Part shown: positions 8,078-15,343 of the stretch, piece by piece | Layout: each line of letters opens with the position of its first letter | Numbering within the stretch: the stretch's first letter is position 1 | Virus record (IMG/VR): IMGVR_UViG_3300009103_000008 | Location: 1 to 64,000 of that record | Reading direction: 5' to 3' (one strand) | DNA length: 64,000 nt | Source of the DNA: a virus | Position numbers and translations under genes: made by a program | Notes under the pieces: model-generated | Seen by the model: the letters and a program-made list of their open reading frames with translations, nothing else | What the model was told of the DNA's origin: nothing | Databases searched by the model: none

Positions 8078-9286
8078 TTACTTGTCCCAACTCTTGATTG
8101 CAGTAAAGTTATTATAGGCAAACTCCATTCTGTCAACGAGTTTAACTGCTTTGCCTTTCCTATCGATTGCAACATAACCTTCGGGGTTGACAACTTCAAA
8201 CCCAGTTGCAGTCTTTTTAAAGGTTCCTATGCTCTTTACTCTATTTAGGGCAACGATAATAATCTGCTTTGCTATAACCAACTGTTCCATGAACTTGGTA
8301 AGGTTGGTTATGAATTTTTTAAGTGAAAGTAGTTCGCTGAATATTTGTTCACCAATTTCTCTTTTAATTTCTTTTGTCTTTTCCATTTTAACTTTACCAA
8401 CTACTTTATCTCTCCAGTAGTTTTCAAAATGTTTTAAATACCCGTCAGCTGTGGGTTTATAATTACCAGCACGGATTAATGAATTTGTGTATGTTTTATA
8501 TGAAGCACCAGCAGCTCCCTTTGCACCCATAGCAGTTTGTAATTCCTGAAACTTTTTCAAGTCATTCTTCTTGATACCATGAAATGCTTTACCTACTAGA
8601 GATAATGTTTTACTTAATTTAACACTCTCCTTTGCAGTCATAGTAGAATTACCACTCACATCTTTATAGGTTGCATCGTCAACCCACACATCATTATTGT
8701 GTCCTAGTTTAGATATATTTGCACCAAAAGAAGCACCAAGGTCTTCTATGGTTGAACCTGTATATGAGGTATGAAATACTATGCCTAGTTTTGCATTTGC
8801 AATCTTAGCTCCTAGGTCTGACTCTATGTCTACTGCATAAAGAATAGTATTGGGTTGGAATGTAACATAAGATTTACCGTCTATTGTCTGCATTTTCTTA
8901 TCAGAAGAGGTAAACATTAGGTCACCTTGTAGTATCTTGTCAAATGATAACTTTGAAAGATACTTAAAGGATTGTAGGAACTTATCTTGTAGGTCACCCG
9001 AGAGTTCAGGTGCGTCTTTTATTGCTTTTTCAGAAGTGTAATGTAGTTGTTGTTTGGTGAATAATGATTTCTTTGCAACAAAGAATTGTCCAGTCTCGGG
9101 GTGTTTGCCTGCCCAAATTGCTGGAGCTCCGTCCCATTTTACAGTCATGTTGACTTTACTATTGGAATTCCCTTTCATCATGTCTCTAAGACCTTGAAGA
9201 AAGTTTATTGCACCACGACCACCATCAATACCTTGATTGATAATTTCGTCTTCTAAATGCTCTAAATGTAGATTTTTCGCTGCCAT
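8078..9286 (-). CDS. Ligase/nucleotidyltransferase-like protein (DUF6267-like)
   Basis: A 402-residue protein of a family common in T4-like marine phages and usually left unnamed; I associate it with DUF6267 from memory. The sequence shows KWDGAP at residues 50-55, the KxDG form of motif I in ATP-dependent DNA/RNA ligases and capping enzymes. It also has GDLMF at 121-125 (motif III-like) and EGYVAI followed by KAVKLV near 369-384 (motif IV/V-like). Residues 310-350 are hydrophobic and helical. I infer a covalent nucleotidyltransferase fold, with the substrate (nucleic acid or not) unknown. It is expressed from a late promoter about 40 bases upstream, behind a hairpin. Confidence 0.6.
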   Translation of the reverse strand: MAAKNLHLEHLEDEIINQGIDGGRGAINFLQGLRDMMKGNSNSKVNMTVKWDGAPAIWAGKHPETGQFFVAKKSLFTKQQLHYTSEKAIKDAPELSGDLQDKFLQSFKYLSKLSFDKILQGDLMFTSSDKKMQTIDGKSYVTFQPNTILYAVDIESDLGAKIANAKLGIVFHTSYTGSTIEDLGASFGANISKLGHNNDVWVDDATYKDVSGNSTMTAKESVKLSKTLSLVGKAFHGIKKNDLKKFQELQTAMGAKGAAGASYKTYTNSLIRAGNYKPTADGYLKHFENYWRDKVVGKVKMEKTKEIKREIGEQIFSELLSLKKFITNLTKFMEQLVIAKQIIIVALNRVKSIGTFKKTATGFEVVNPEGYVAIDRKGKAVKLVDRMEFAYNNFTAIKSWDK

Positions 9287-9287
9287 A

Positions 9288-9328
9288 ATAGTATTCTATC
9301 ACAAATGTTGTGGAATACTACTATTTAT
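9288..9328 (-). promoter_or_regulatory. Late promoter CATAAATA plus leader hairpin
   Basis: CATAAATA (minus, 9329-9322) is followed by a leader containing the inverted repeat AGTATTC (9319-9313)/GAATACT (9296-9290) just before the ATG at 9286. The same promoter-then-hairpin layout is seen at 62.06-62.09 kb. Confidence 0.55.
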
Positions 9329-9344
9329 GCTTTTTTATAATTTA

Positions 9345-9761
9345 CTAAAGTGCGATATCGGGTGCATCGTTATCGATGTTATCTTGTAGATTATCAGAAT
9401 CCGCTTGGTAAACTGCCAAGTCTGCCTTTAGTTTGGTCAGAGCAGCTGCACCTTCTTGAGCTGCGACATCTTCACCATTGTCACTCCAATTTTTCCACAC
9501 CTTATAGACTCCCCTAACTAAGGAAGTTGCTCTAGTGCTACCACCAGTTGTGGTTTCATCAGCTGTCGGAAATTGAGTTCTCCACCATGCAAAATACGCA
9601 TCACCACCACCCGTTGTTGTAGTTGTGTGTGCTAATGCCTCCGCATCAGTATCTCCATTTGGGCCAAAGGTATTTGAATTAACACCTTCTATCCAGTCAA
9701 TGGCTCTTTGGATTCCTAAAATTTTTTCATCTACACTTGCTTTTTCATCTGCATATGCCAT
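9345..9761 (-). CDS. Hypothetical Thr/Ala/Asp-rich protein, 138 aa
   Basis: Not recognised. It has a strong AGGAGG ribosome site. The sequence is acidic and low in Lys, with a Thr/Gly patch 'ALAHTTTTTGGGDAY' near residue 45 and a helical C-terminus ending 'DNDAPDIAL'. Composition resembles small virion or tail accessory proteins, and a late-like CTAAATA stands upstream within a hairpin. No enzyme motif is visible. Confidence 0.55.
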   Translation of the reverse strand: MAYADEKASVDEKILGIQRAIDWIEGVNSNTFGPNGDTDAEALAHTTTTTGGGDAYFAWWRTQFPTADETTTGGSTRATSLVRGVYKVWKNWSDNGEDVAAQEGAAALTKLKADLAVYQADSDNLQDNIDNDAPDIAL

Positions 9762-9764
9762 ATG

Positions 9765-9792
9765 CTTCCTCCTAAATATAGAACTATTTAGG
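9765..9792 (-). promoter_or_regulatory. Late-like promoter inside a perfect inverted repeat that reaches the SD
   Basis: CCTAAATA (9792-9785) and TATTTAGG (9778-9771) form a perfect 8-bp inverted repeat with a 6-base loop. The right arm runs into the AGGAGG ribosome site of the gene starting at 9761, so folding of the mRNA could hide it. Confidence 0.45.
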
Positions 9793-9967
9793 TTTTCGAA
9801 AGGGGTGAGGAGTGAAGTTTATCTTCTAATTGATCTATTTTTAGCTGAATAAGTTGAACCTTGCGTTCTTCCCCATTAGTCTTAGCTTCTTTCAATTTTT
9901 TCTTGAGCGCAATTTTATGTGTTATCGTTTCAATAACTTCGTCTGATTTTAAAGTCTTTCTTATCAT
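9788..9967 (-). CDS. Small Lys-rich helical protein, 59 aa
   Basis: Not recognised. The start at 9967 (MIRKTLKSDEVIE) overlaps the stop of the lipoprotein gene as TGATG, so it is translationally coupled. A longer frame from 9985 exists but would overlap the lipoprotein more. One long amphipathic helix or coiled coil ('KVQLIQLKIDQLEDKLHSS') makes up most of the protein. Confidence 0.5.
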   Translation of the reverse strand: MIRKTLKSDEVIETITHKIALKKKLKEAKTNGEERKVQLIQLKIDQLEDKLHSSPLSKT

Positions 9968-10182
9968 CACGCCACCATTATGCACGATTCTAATTGCTCT
10001 TCTAAAGACTCTAATGGATTACATAGTGGTTCCTCAATAGGCTCTTGAATTGGTATCTCTTCTAGTTCAGGTGGACATAGAAATGTCCCTTCTCTGTCAT
10101 TATAACAAAGTCCGTCCAATACTTCCATAGAACCACATGCAAATAACGATGCTGTCAGAAATAATATAGTCAAAATTCTCAT
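9967..10182 (-). CDS. Small lipoprotein, 71 aa
   Basis: The ATG at 10182 gives MRILTILFLTASLFAC-G, a classic lipoprotein signal peptide with lipobox LFAC and lipidated Cys16. The mature part is short and acidic, with four further cysteines (LCYN, FLCP, LCNP, SCIM) and a Glu/Pro stretch. A phage lipoprotein of this size could be an Rz1-like outer spanin or a superinfection-exclusion lipoprotein; neither is shown. CTAAATA lies five bases before the ATG, so a leaderless late mRNA is likely. Confidence 0.65.
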   Translation of the reverse strand: MRILTILFLTASLFACGSMEVLDGLCYNDREGTFLCPPELEEIPIQEPIEEPLCNPLESLEEQLESCIMVA

Positions 10183-10187
10183 AATAC

Positions 10188-10194
10188 TATTTAG
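10188..10194 (-). promoter_or_regulatory. Late-like promoter, leaderless type (CTAAATA-N5-ATG)
   Basis: CTAAATA, then GTATT, then the ATG at 10182. The sequence next to the ATG is identical to that at 6043 and 40746. Confidence 0.5.
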
Positions 10195-10201
10195 GGTTAC
10201 T

Positions 10202-10645
10202 TTAGAAGTCTCCATCTGCAACTTGAACTACAGTGGTTCCTCTTGCTCTCCACATATCAACGACTTTGTTCCTATCGTCAAATACAAGGTCAATTTTACC
10301 ACCAATTTCTTCAAACTTGTCAGCAAGTTCTGCTTTGAATACTTCATCAGGGTCATATGAACCATCAGGTCTAAGAAAAAGACCTTGATGACCATCACCA
10401 ATCCACTCATGAATTTGTGATTCGGTAACAGCTCTTTCTGACTCATTCCTTGCTGAAAAGAATGCAACTTGGTCACCAGCTGCAATGAATCTTTTTGCAA
10501 TGTTACAAACCCATTCAACTGGTGTATCGAAGGCTGTTTGCCTCCTAAATTCATTCCAATCTTTAGGCTGAGAACCGTCTACCAAATGTCTCCTATGTTC
10601 ACAATCGGCAATAGTTCCGTCTACATCAAAAATTACTGTTTTCAT
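10202..10645 (-). CDS. HAD-family phosphatase (polynucleotide 3'-phosphatase-like)
   Basis: The 147-residue protein begins MKTVIFDVDGTIAD, the HAD motif I with nucleophile D7 and acid/base D9. FFSARNE near residue 65 is motif II, and DLVFDDRNKVVDMW near 120-133 is motif III/IV. The fold and size match the phosphatase half of T4 polynucleotide kinase/phosphatase, without the kinase half. It may act as a 3'-phosphatase or a 5'-nucleotidase. It has its own early-type promoter with the -10 box exactly six bases from the ATG. Confidence 0.8.
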   Translation of the reverse strand: MKTVIFDVDGTIADCEHRRHLVDGSQPKDWNEFRRQTAFDTPVEWVCNIAKRFIAAGDQVAFFSARNESERAVTESQIHEWIGDGHQGLFLRPDGSYDPDEVFKAELADKFEEIGGKIDLVFDDRNKVVDMWRARGTTVVQVADGDF

Positions 10646-10651
10646 ACCTAT

Positions 10652-10681
10652 ATATTATCAAAAAATGACACCCATTGTCAA
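10652..10681 (-). promoter_or_regulatory. Early sigma70-type promoter, leaderless (TTGACA-18-TAATAT-N6-ATG)
   Basis: TTGACA at 10681-10676, an 18-base spacer, TAATAT at 10657-10652, and six bases to the ATG at 10645. It shares CCTTGACAATG and a T-rich spacer end with the promoters at 34.88, 37.79 and 37.94 kb. Confidence 0.7.
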
Positions 10682-10683
10682 GG

Positions 10684-12066
10684 CTAAATCTTAAAATCGG
10701 AGTATCTATCTCGTCCTCTATCTGCTACTGGAACTGAATCGTCAAAATCTTCTTCAGCTGAATCTATCAACTCTTCTTGTGCTTCTTGTTCACAATCATA
10801 AAGTTTCATGCGACTTCTATCTACACCTATAACAAATCGTTTAAATATTGTAGGGTCATTGTATCTGTTCTTTAATTGTTTGACTACTAACTGGTCTAAA
10901 TCTTCTAGTTCGTCACTGGTAATCAGTGCAAACATTAAATCTGCAGTTGCAGGCAGTCCAAAAGATTCCGAAGTGTCTTCGAGTCCAATATCTGTGGAAC
11001 CATAGCCACTTCGGGTTGTCTGTGTTGCACTCACAATAGGAACATCATATTCCACTGCAAGTCCTCTTAATTCTTCTGCGATACTCTTAACTAATGTGTA
11101 AGAGTTTGCACCAGCTCCCGGCCGAATTCTATGTGATGCACATATATTTAGATAATCAATGAAGATAATGTCGGGCTGAAAGTCTTTTTTAATATTCAAC
11201 TCTTGTAATAAATGTCTGAAATGACCAGCGTGAGCAGCTGCAGTAGGATATTCTTTTACAATAAGTTTACCCTTGGTTTTGTTTTTAAGTTTATCAATCT
11301 TCTTATCAAACATTTTCTTTGATAAGTCAGGCAATTCCTTCATGGGAATATTCAAGGTATTTGCGTCAATCCTTTCTGCAATTCTTTCTTCACTCATTTC
11401 AAGTGTGATATACAATACATTCTTATTCATCATAAGATTTGCAGCTGCACAATGACACATGAATAATGATTTACCAACACCAGTTCCAGCAAGACAAATG
11501 TTTAATGTCTTGTTAGGTAATCCACCCTTGGTAATCTTATTAAAATACTCTAAGTCAAATGGAATCTTCTCTTCTTCCGTATGATAGAATTCAAATCTAT
11601 CGTCTGAATCCTCTATCACATCATGACCAATATGGGTATCAAAGGACACGGAGAGTGCATCTTTAAGAAGTTCAGGTATTTCACCAGTGGAGCGTTGGGA
11701 CTTCTTGTCTATGACTTCGATAGAATCCATGACTGCAATATAGATTGCTCTATCTTTGCACCATTTCTCTGTCTCGTCTACCAACCACTCTTGTGGAGTG
11801 TCATCTCCACCGAAACCTTTAACAATAGTTTTTGCGTCCTTGAGAGTCTTCTCATTAAGGGAAGTGCTATTCTCAAGATTTATGAGAAGTGCTTCTACTG
11901 TTGGTGGTTTAGTATATTTCTGAAAGTAATCGTATGAGAATTCATAGATTGTTTTTTCAGATATATCTGTGAAATACTCTGGCTTCAGAAAAGGTATGCA
12001 CTTCCGTGTAAACTCTTCATTCTGAATCAGATTCTTGAGTATCGTCTGTTCTAGTCTCGTTTCCAT
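10684..12066 (-). CDS. 41: Replicative DNA helicase gp41 (DnaB family)
   Basis: This 460-residue RecA-fold helicase matches T4 gp41 in size and layout: an N-terminal helical domain (1-150), then the motor with Walker A AGTGVGKS around residue 193, the H2-like segment [14 protein letters not shown], Walker B FIDYLNI and the sensor segment VSATQTTR. It unwinds DNA at the fork and works with primase gp61 and clamp-bound gp43. The start overlaps the uvsX end by 50 bases, suggesting coupling; no strong Shine-Dalgarno sequence is seen. The assignment is secure. Confidence 0.92.
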   Translation of the reverse strand: METRLEQTILKNLIQNEEFTRKCIPFLKPEYFTDISEKTIYEFSYDYFQKYTKPPTVEALLINLENSTSLNEKTLKDAKTIVKGFGGDDTPQEWLVDETEKWCKDRAIYIAVMDSIEVIDKKSQRSTGEIPELLKDALSVSFDTHIGHDVIEDSDDRFEFYHTEEEKIPFDLEYFNKITKGGLPNKTLNICLAGTGVGKSLFMCHCAAANLMMNKNVLYITLEMSEERIAERIDANTLNIPMKELPDLSKKMFDKKIDKLKNKTKGKLIVKEYPTAAAHAGHFRHLLQELNIKKDFQPDIIFIDYLNICASHRIRPGAGANSYTLVKSIAEELRGLAVEYDVPIVSATQTTRSGYGSTDIGLEDTSESFGLPATADLMFALITSDELEDLDQLVVKQLKNRYNDPTIFKRFVIGVDRSRMKLYDCEQEAQEELIDSAEEDFDDSVPVADRGRDRYSDFKI

Positions 12067-13069
12067 ATTTAAAATAATCTCTCACTACTACCTCAAGCCT
12101 TTCCATTACATCAGGTGTAAAGAACTTCTCGGGGTTATTATTAATCGTTTTTGCAAATTCAGTTTTACCGTTTGGTAATTCCACTCGTGTTGAGGACTTC
12201 TTGAATATTTCACTTGCAAGAGCAAGGTCAAGTAATCCGTAGTATCTATCCAAACCAGTTTCATAGTTTAGTCGGACATCAACCATTCGGTTTTCCACTG
12301 TAAGTCTTGACTTTGCATTTTTACAGTGAATAATATTTCCGATAACTGTTGTCCCTTCCTTCTCTTTTTTCTTGGACAGATAGATAATAGTTGAAGCTGC
12401 ATACTTCAATCCACTACCACCACCCATTTCTTTTTGAGGGAACATAGAACCAATAACATCATAAGTGTGATTCGTAACTATTAATGGGACGCCTGTCCTT
12501 CCTAGTTTGAGAGTCAATACTCTGAATGTGCCTTTAACAATTTGAGCACGAGTCATGTCTCGGGTTTCTTTACCCTCTGCAGTGTCCTCGATTTCTTTTG
12601 TAGTAGATAACATACCCAAAGAGTCAAGACACATCATCATTGGTGGTCTTTTATCTTTTGGGGTTTCTAGATATTTGTCTAATATAGAAATTGCCTGTTG
12701 TCTGAATTCTTGAACGGTCACTACAGGCACAATGATCATTCTCTTTGAATCAATACCTCTATCTTCAATCATTTCTCTGCTGATTGCAGATTCAGATTCA
12801 AAAAAGATTACAGCTGCGTCTTTATTATCCTCAAGGAATTGTCTAACCATTCCAAGTGCAAAATAAGTTTTACCAGTTGCTGATTCTCCTGCGATTGCAG
12901 TAATTTTGTTTGTTGGTAGTCCACCATATAATGAACCACTCAATAATGCATTGAAAACATAACTACCCGTATCAACGAATGAGTCAACATCTCCAGCACT
13001 TACACCGTCAGAAACGACACTTGCATATTCGTTTCCTGATGATTTAACTAAGTCTTTAATAAATGACAT
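12017..13069 (-). CDS. uvsX: Recombinase UvsX (RecA-like)
   Basis: A RecA/UvsX strand-exchange protein of 350 residues. Walker A GESATGKT lies near residue 62, Walker B MCLDSLG near 145, and the DNA-binding loop region [13 protein letters not shown] near 217. The start is taken as the ATG at 13069 ([11 protein letters not shown]), five bases after GAGGAG; the longer frame would begin at GTG. It drives recombination-dependent replication with UvsY and gp32. A palindrome and a TTTACA-17-TATAAT promoter lie immediately upstream. Confidence 0.93.
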   Translation of the reverse strand: MSFIKDLVKSSGNEYASVVSDGVSAGDVDSFVDTGSYVFNALLSGSLYGGLPTNKITAIAGESATGKTYFALGMVRQFLEDNKDAAVIFFESESAISREMIEDRGIDSKRMIIVPVVTVQEFRQQAISILDKYLETPKDKRPPMMMCLDSLGMLSTTKEIEDTAEGKETRDMTRAQIVKGTFRVLTLKLGRTGVPLIVTNHTYDVIGSMFPQKEMGGGSGLKYAASTIIYLSKKKEKEGTTVIGNIIHCKNAKSRLTVENRMVDVRLNYETGLDRYYGLLDLALASEIFKKSSTRVELPNGKTEFAKTINNNPEKFFTPDVMERLEVVVRDYFKYGNETRTDDTQESDSE

Positions 13070-13070
13070 A

Positions 13071-13125
13071 AACACTCCTCATAAATGTATACTACTATTA
13101 TACTATTTATGTGGAGTGTTGTAAA
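13071..13125 (-). promoter_or_regulatory. uvsX promoter embedded in a long palindrome covering its RBS
   Basis: TTTACA (13125-13120), 17 bases, TATAAT (13102-13097). Positions 13071-13120 are a near-perfect inverted repeat: AACACTCCaCATAAAT on one arm pairs with ATTTATGaGGAGTGTT on the other. The right arm holds the GAGGAG ribosome site. A transcript entering from upstream would fold and hide the site; one starting at this promoter would carry only part of the left arm. Confidence 0.6.
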
Positions 13126-13134
13126 GGTGGTTTT

Positions 13135-14133
13135 TTAACTTTCTTCTAAGCTTTCTTCGTCATCGTCTGTTATGCCAATGGCTCTGATAAGTGAATGAAC
13201 TTCATCACCACCATCATTGTATAGTTTTTGAAGTCCTCGTCTCAATAGGTTTCTAGCTACTGATTCGATTTTCTTACCAGCAATCAAAGGTTTGATAAAG
13301 TCTGCTTGTGGTGTATTACCACCGTTTGTCATTTCTGCAAATGTGTTTTTGATTTCAGTGATAGACGCAGTGTTAACTGTCACCTCATTTTCATTTGCAC
13401 TTAAGAGTGCAGCCATACCTAATAATAGATTTACTGACATAGTTTTCACATTTGGATATGCTTTCCTGATAACTTCGGAAGCTTCAACCATAAACCTTGA
13501 ATCTACAGATTCCCAGTTTTTGTCGAACATTCCAAAACCACCTAGGTCATATGCATCTGTATCAAGGTTGGTATTACCGACATTCAATTTACATCTTTTT
13601 AGTAATGCAAGTTGATCCATTGCAGTTGAGTCTCTAAAGACAACCTTTGCTCTAAAGATTTCATCAGGTGCCATTGAGGTTTGATCTGCATTACGAGTTT
13701 TAAACATTTTTGCTTCGATTCTTTGACACTTAGCTTCTGAATGAGTAATGTCATGTGTAAATATAGAAGTTTTAATACCTAAAAGACCAACGATTGCAGC
13801 CATGATACTTCTGTGGAATCCGTCCCATACGAACTTTCTTCCATCAGGTCTGACTGCAAGGTCAACATGACCTGCTACTGCTTTATCAAAACCACCGCTG
13901 TCAATCAAACGATTGATTAGTCTTTGGATTTTGAGTTTTCTTTGGTAAGTCAAATCAACATAGATATCAGACAAAGGAATTAAATCCTCACCTGTATATG
14001 GTGATGCTGGTTTGAGTTTTTTAAGAGTGTCAAATTTGAAATTATCTATTTGCAAGATAATCATTATGATATCCGAAAGTTTGACGACTTCCGACATTGC
14101 ACCGATTTGTGCAAACGCTTGTGACTTCTTCAT
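13135..14133 (-). CDS. ParB/sulfiredoxin-like protein, 332 aa
   Basis: Residues 45-120 resemble the ParB N-terminal/sulfiredoxin fold: 'LIPLSDIYVDLTYQRKL' for the first strands, then VDLAVRPDGRKFVWDGFHR, which matches the conserved DGxHR segment. The remainder is helical, with an acidic C-terminus DDDEESLEES. Such proteins bind CTP or DNA, or cleave ATP in other systems; which applies here is unknown. The ATG at 14133 has a strong AAGGAG site. It is upstream of uvsX, so a replication or recombination link is inferred. Confidence 0.55.
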   Translation of the reverse strand: MKKSQAFAQIGAMSEVVKLSDIIMIILQIDNFKFDTLKKLKPASPYTGEDLIPLSDIYVDLTYQRKLKIQRLINRLIDSGGFDKAVAGHVDLAVRPDGRKFVWDGFHRSIMAAIVGLLGIKTSIFTHDITHSEAKCQRIEAKMFKTRNADQTSMAPDEIFRAKVVFRDSTAMDQLALLKRCKLNVGNTNLDTDAYDLGGFGMFDKNWESVDSRFMVEASEVIRKAYPNVKTMSVNLLLGMAALLSANENEVTVNTASITEIKNTFAEMTNGGNTPQADFIKPLIAGKKIESVARNLLRRGLQKLYNDGGDEVHSLIRAIGITDDDEESLEES

Positions 14134-14194
14134 AAGTCTTTCTCCTTGTTGTTTCCAACAGTTGTTATTAACATATTCCGCTAGGAATACTACT

Positions 14195-14223
14195 ATTATA
14201 TAGTGTGCTTGGGAGTTTGACTA
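14195..14223 (-). promoter_or_regulatory. Promoter TAGTCA-17-TATAAT
   Basis: TAGTCA at 14223-14218 and TATAAT at 14200-14195, with ACCCTC immediately upstream. The same ACCCTCTAGTCAAA block and spacing recur at 21085-21113. The -35 box is a weak sigma70 match, so a phage-modified polymerase is possible. Confidence 0.5.
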
Positions 14224-14409
14224 GAGGGTTTTTCTCTTTTCTTTTCTTTCTTTTCTTTCTTGTCTGATGTCTTTAATAGTGTCGTTTCTTGCTAAAGACT
14301 TCTCTATCATAGTTTTGATTAGATAAATTTGACATTCCAAATGAATAATAAAACCAAAGATAACCGCTATCATGGCAATGTAGAAACAGTCTAGAAATTC
14401 AATAACCAT
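14221..14409 (-). CDS. Small membrane protein, 62 aa
   Basis: One N-terminal membrane helix ('FYIAMIAVIFGFIIHLECQI') is followed by a very basic tail (ERKERKEKRKTL). The start overlaps the nuclease gene stop as TAATG, so it is coupled. The function is unknown. Confidence 0.55.
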   Translation of the reverse strand: MVIEFLDCFYIAMIAVIFGFIIHLECQIYLIKTMIEKSLARNDTIKDIRQERKERKEKRKTL

Positions 14410-14873
14410 TATGATACCTCGTCAATTTGTTCTTGGGTGACTGTTCCCTTTTCTAATAGAAGCTTGCGGTGGATTAAATGTTGTTCTTGGATTTCTTCTT
14501 TATTACCACCAGCATAATCAACTGCATGGTGGTCTGCAATCATTTGTTGATTTATACTAACTTTACCTTTCACATGACCATCTCTTAAATTTGCTTCATG
14601 TTTAACAAATAACTCACCAAGAATTCTACCAAACTTCCCTTTATCATGAGAGATAAGGGTGACATCTTGTTCTTCTAACAAGTGTTGTAAGTGGTATTTT
14701 GATGCCTTGCCAAAGAGCTTTTCGACTTTATCTCGTGTGCGAGATTCAGGGGTATCTATACCCTTTAGCCTCACTCTTTGTTTCTTATAAACCATTCCGA
14801 ATCCTAAATCGATATCTACATCAACTGTGTCACCATCAACCACGCGGGTAACATTTACATTATATTCGTACAT
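14409..14873 (-). CDS. Staphylococcal-nuclease-like endonuclease
   Basis: A thermonuclease (SNase-fold) of 154 residues: VVDGDTVDVDIDLG at 11-24 gives the Ca2+ ligands, RVRLKGIDTPESR at 33-45 carries the catalytic Arg and Glu, and GRILGELFV around 82-90 the second Arg. There is no signal peptide, so it probably acts inside the host or virocell, for instance in host DNA or RNA breakdown. CTAAATA lies five bases before the ATG, predicting leaderless late expression. Confidence 0.85.
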   Translation of the reverse strand: MYEYNVNVTRVVDGDTVDVDIDLGFGMVYKKQRVRLKGIDTPESRTRDKVEKLFGKASKYHLQHLLEEQDVTLISHDKGKFGRILGELFVKHEANLRDGHVKGKVSINQQMIADHHAVDYAGGNKEEIQEQHLIHRKLLLEKGTVTQEQIDEVS

Positions 14874-14878
14874 ACCCT

Positions 14879-14885
14879 TATTTAG
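14879..14885 (-). promoter_or_regulatory. Late-like promoter, leaderless type (CTAAATA-N5-ATG)
   Basis: CTAAATA, then AGGGT, then the ATG at 14873. It is one base different from the TATAAATA consensus. Confidence 0.45.
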
Positions 14886-14897
14886 GATATTCTTGAA

Positions 14898-15326
14898 TTA
14901 TAGGTTACTTTTATTGTGGTTTCTATGTTCGATTTTTGATTCCCAGTCCTTTACTGCTTGTGAAATTGAATCTTCTGCAAGAACTGAACAGTGAAGTTTA
15001 ATTGGTGGGAGCTCTAGTTTTTCTGCAATGTCCTTATCTTCGATAAGTTTTGCTTGTTCTATTGTTAATCCCATTAACATATCAACAAATAATGAAGAGG
15101 AAGCGATTGCACTACCACAACCATAAGTTTTAAACTTAACATCTTCTATAACATCTGTTTCGGGATTAATTTTTAAATCAAGTTTCATGACATCGCCACA
15201 AGCTGGTGCTCCAGTCATTCCTGTTGCAACATTTGGGTCTTTGGGGTCGAATCTACCTACACCGTGTTTATCGGGGTTGTTGAGGACATTGTTGAATCTA
15301 TCTACAACCTTTTTACTGTATGCCAT
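14898..15326 (-). CDS. iscU: IscU-like iron-sulfur cluster scaffold
   Basis: A complete IscU/NifU-N protein of 142 residues with all scaffold residues: C43 and D45 in GAPACGDVM, C70 in YGCGSA, and H112-C113 in LHCSVLAED. It should assemble or hold an Fe-S cluster and pass it to apo-proteins. No IscS, IscA or ferredoxin is seen in the window, so it would rely on host partners. It sits immediately downstream of DNA polymerase (18-base gap). An auxiliary metabolic gene that supports Fe-S enzymes during infection is the simplest reading. Confidence 0.9.
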   Translation of the reverse strand: MAYSKKVVDRFNNVLNNPDKHGVGRFDPKDPNVATGMTGAPACGDVMKLDLKINPETDVIEDVKFKTYGCGSAIASSSLFVDMLMGLTIEQAKLIEDKDIAEKLELPPIKLHCSVLAEDSISQAVKDWESKIEHRNHNKSNL

Positions 15327-15343
15327 ACTCTATATAGGTAAAC

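Noticed and set aside
12017-13075. uvsX starting at 13075
   Set aside because: That codon is GTG, too close to the GAGGAG site; the ATG at 13069 has the right spacing.
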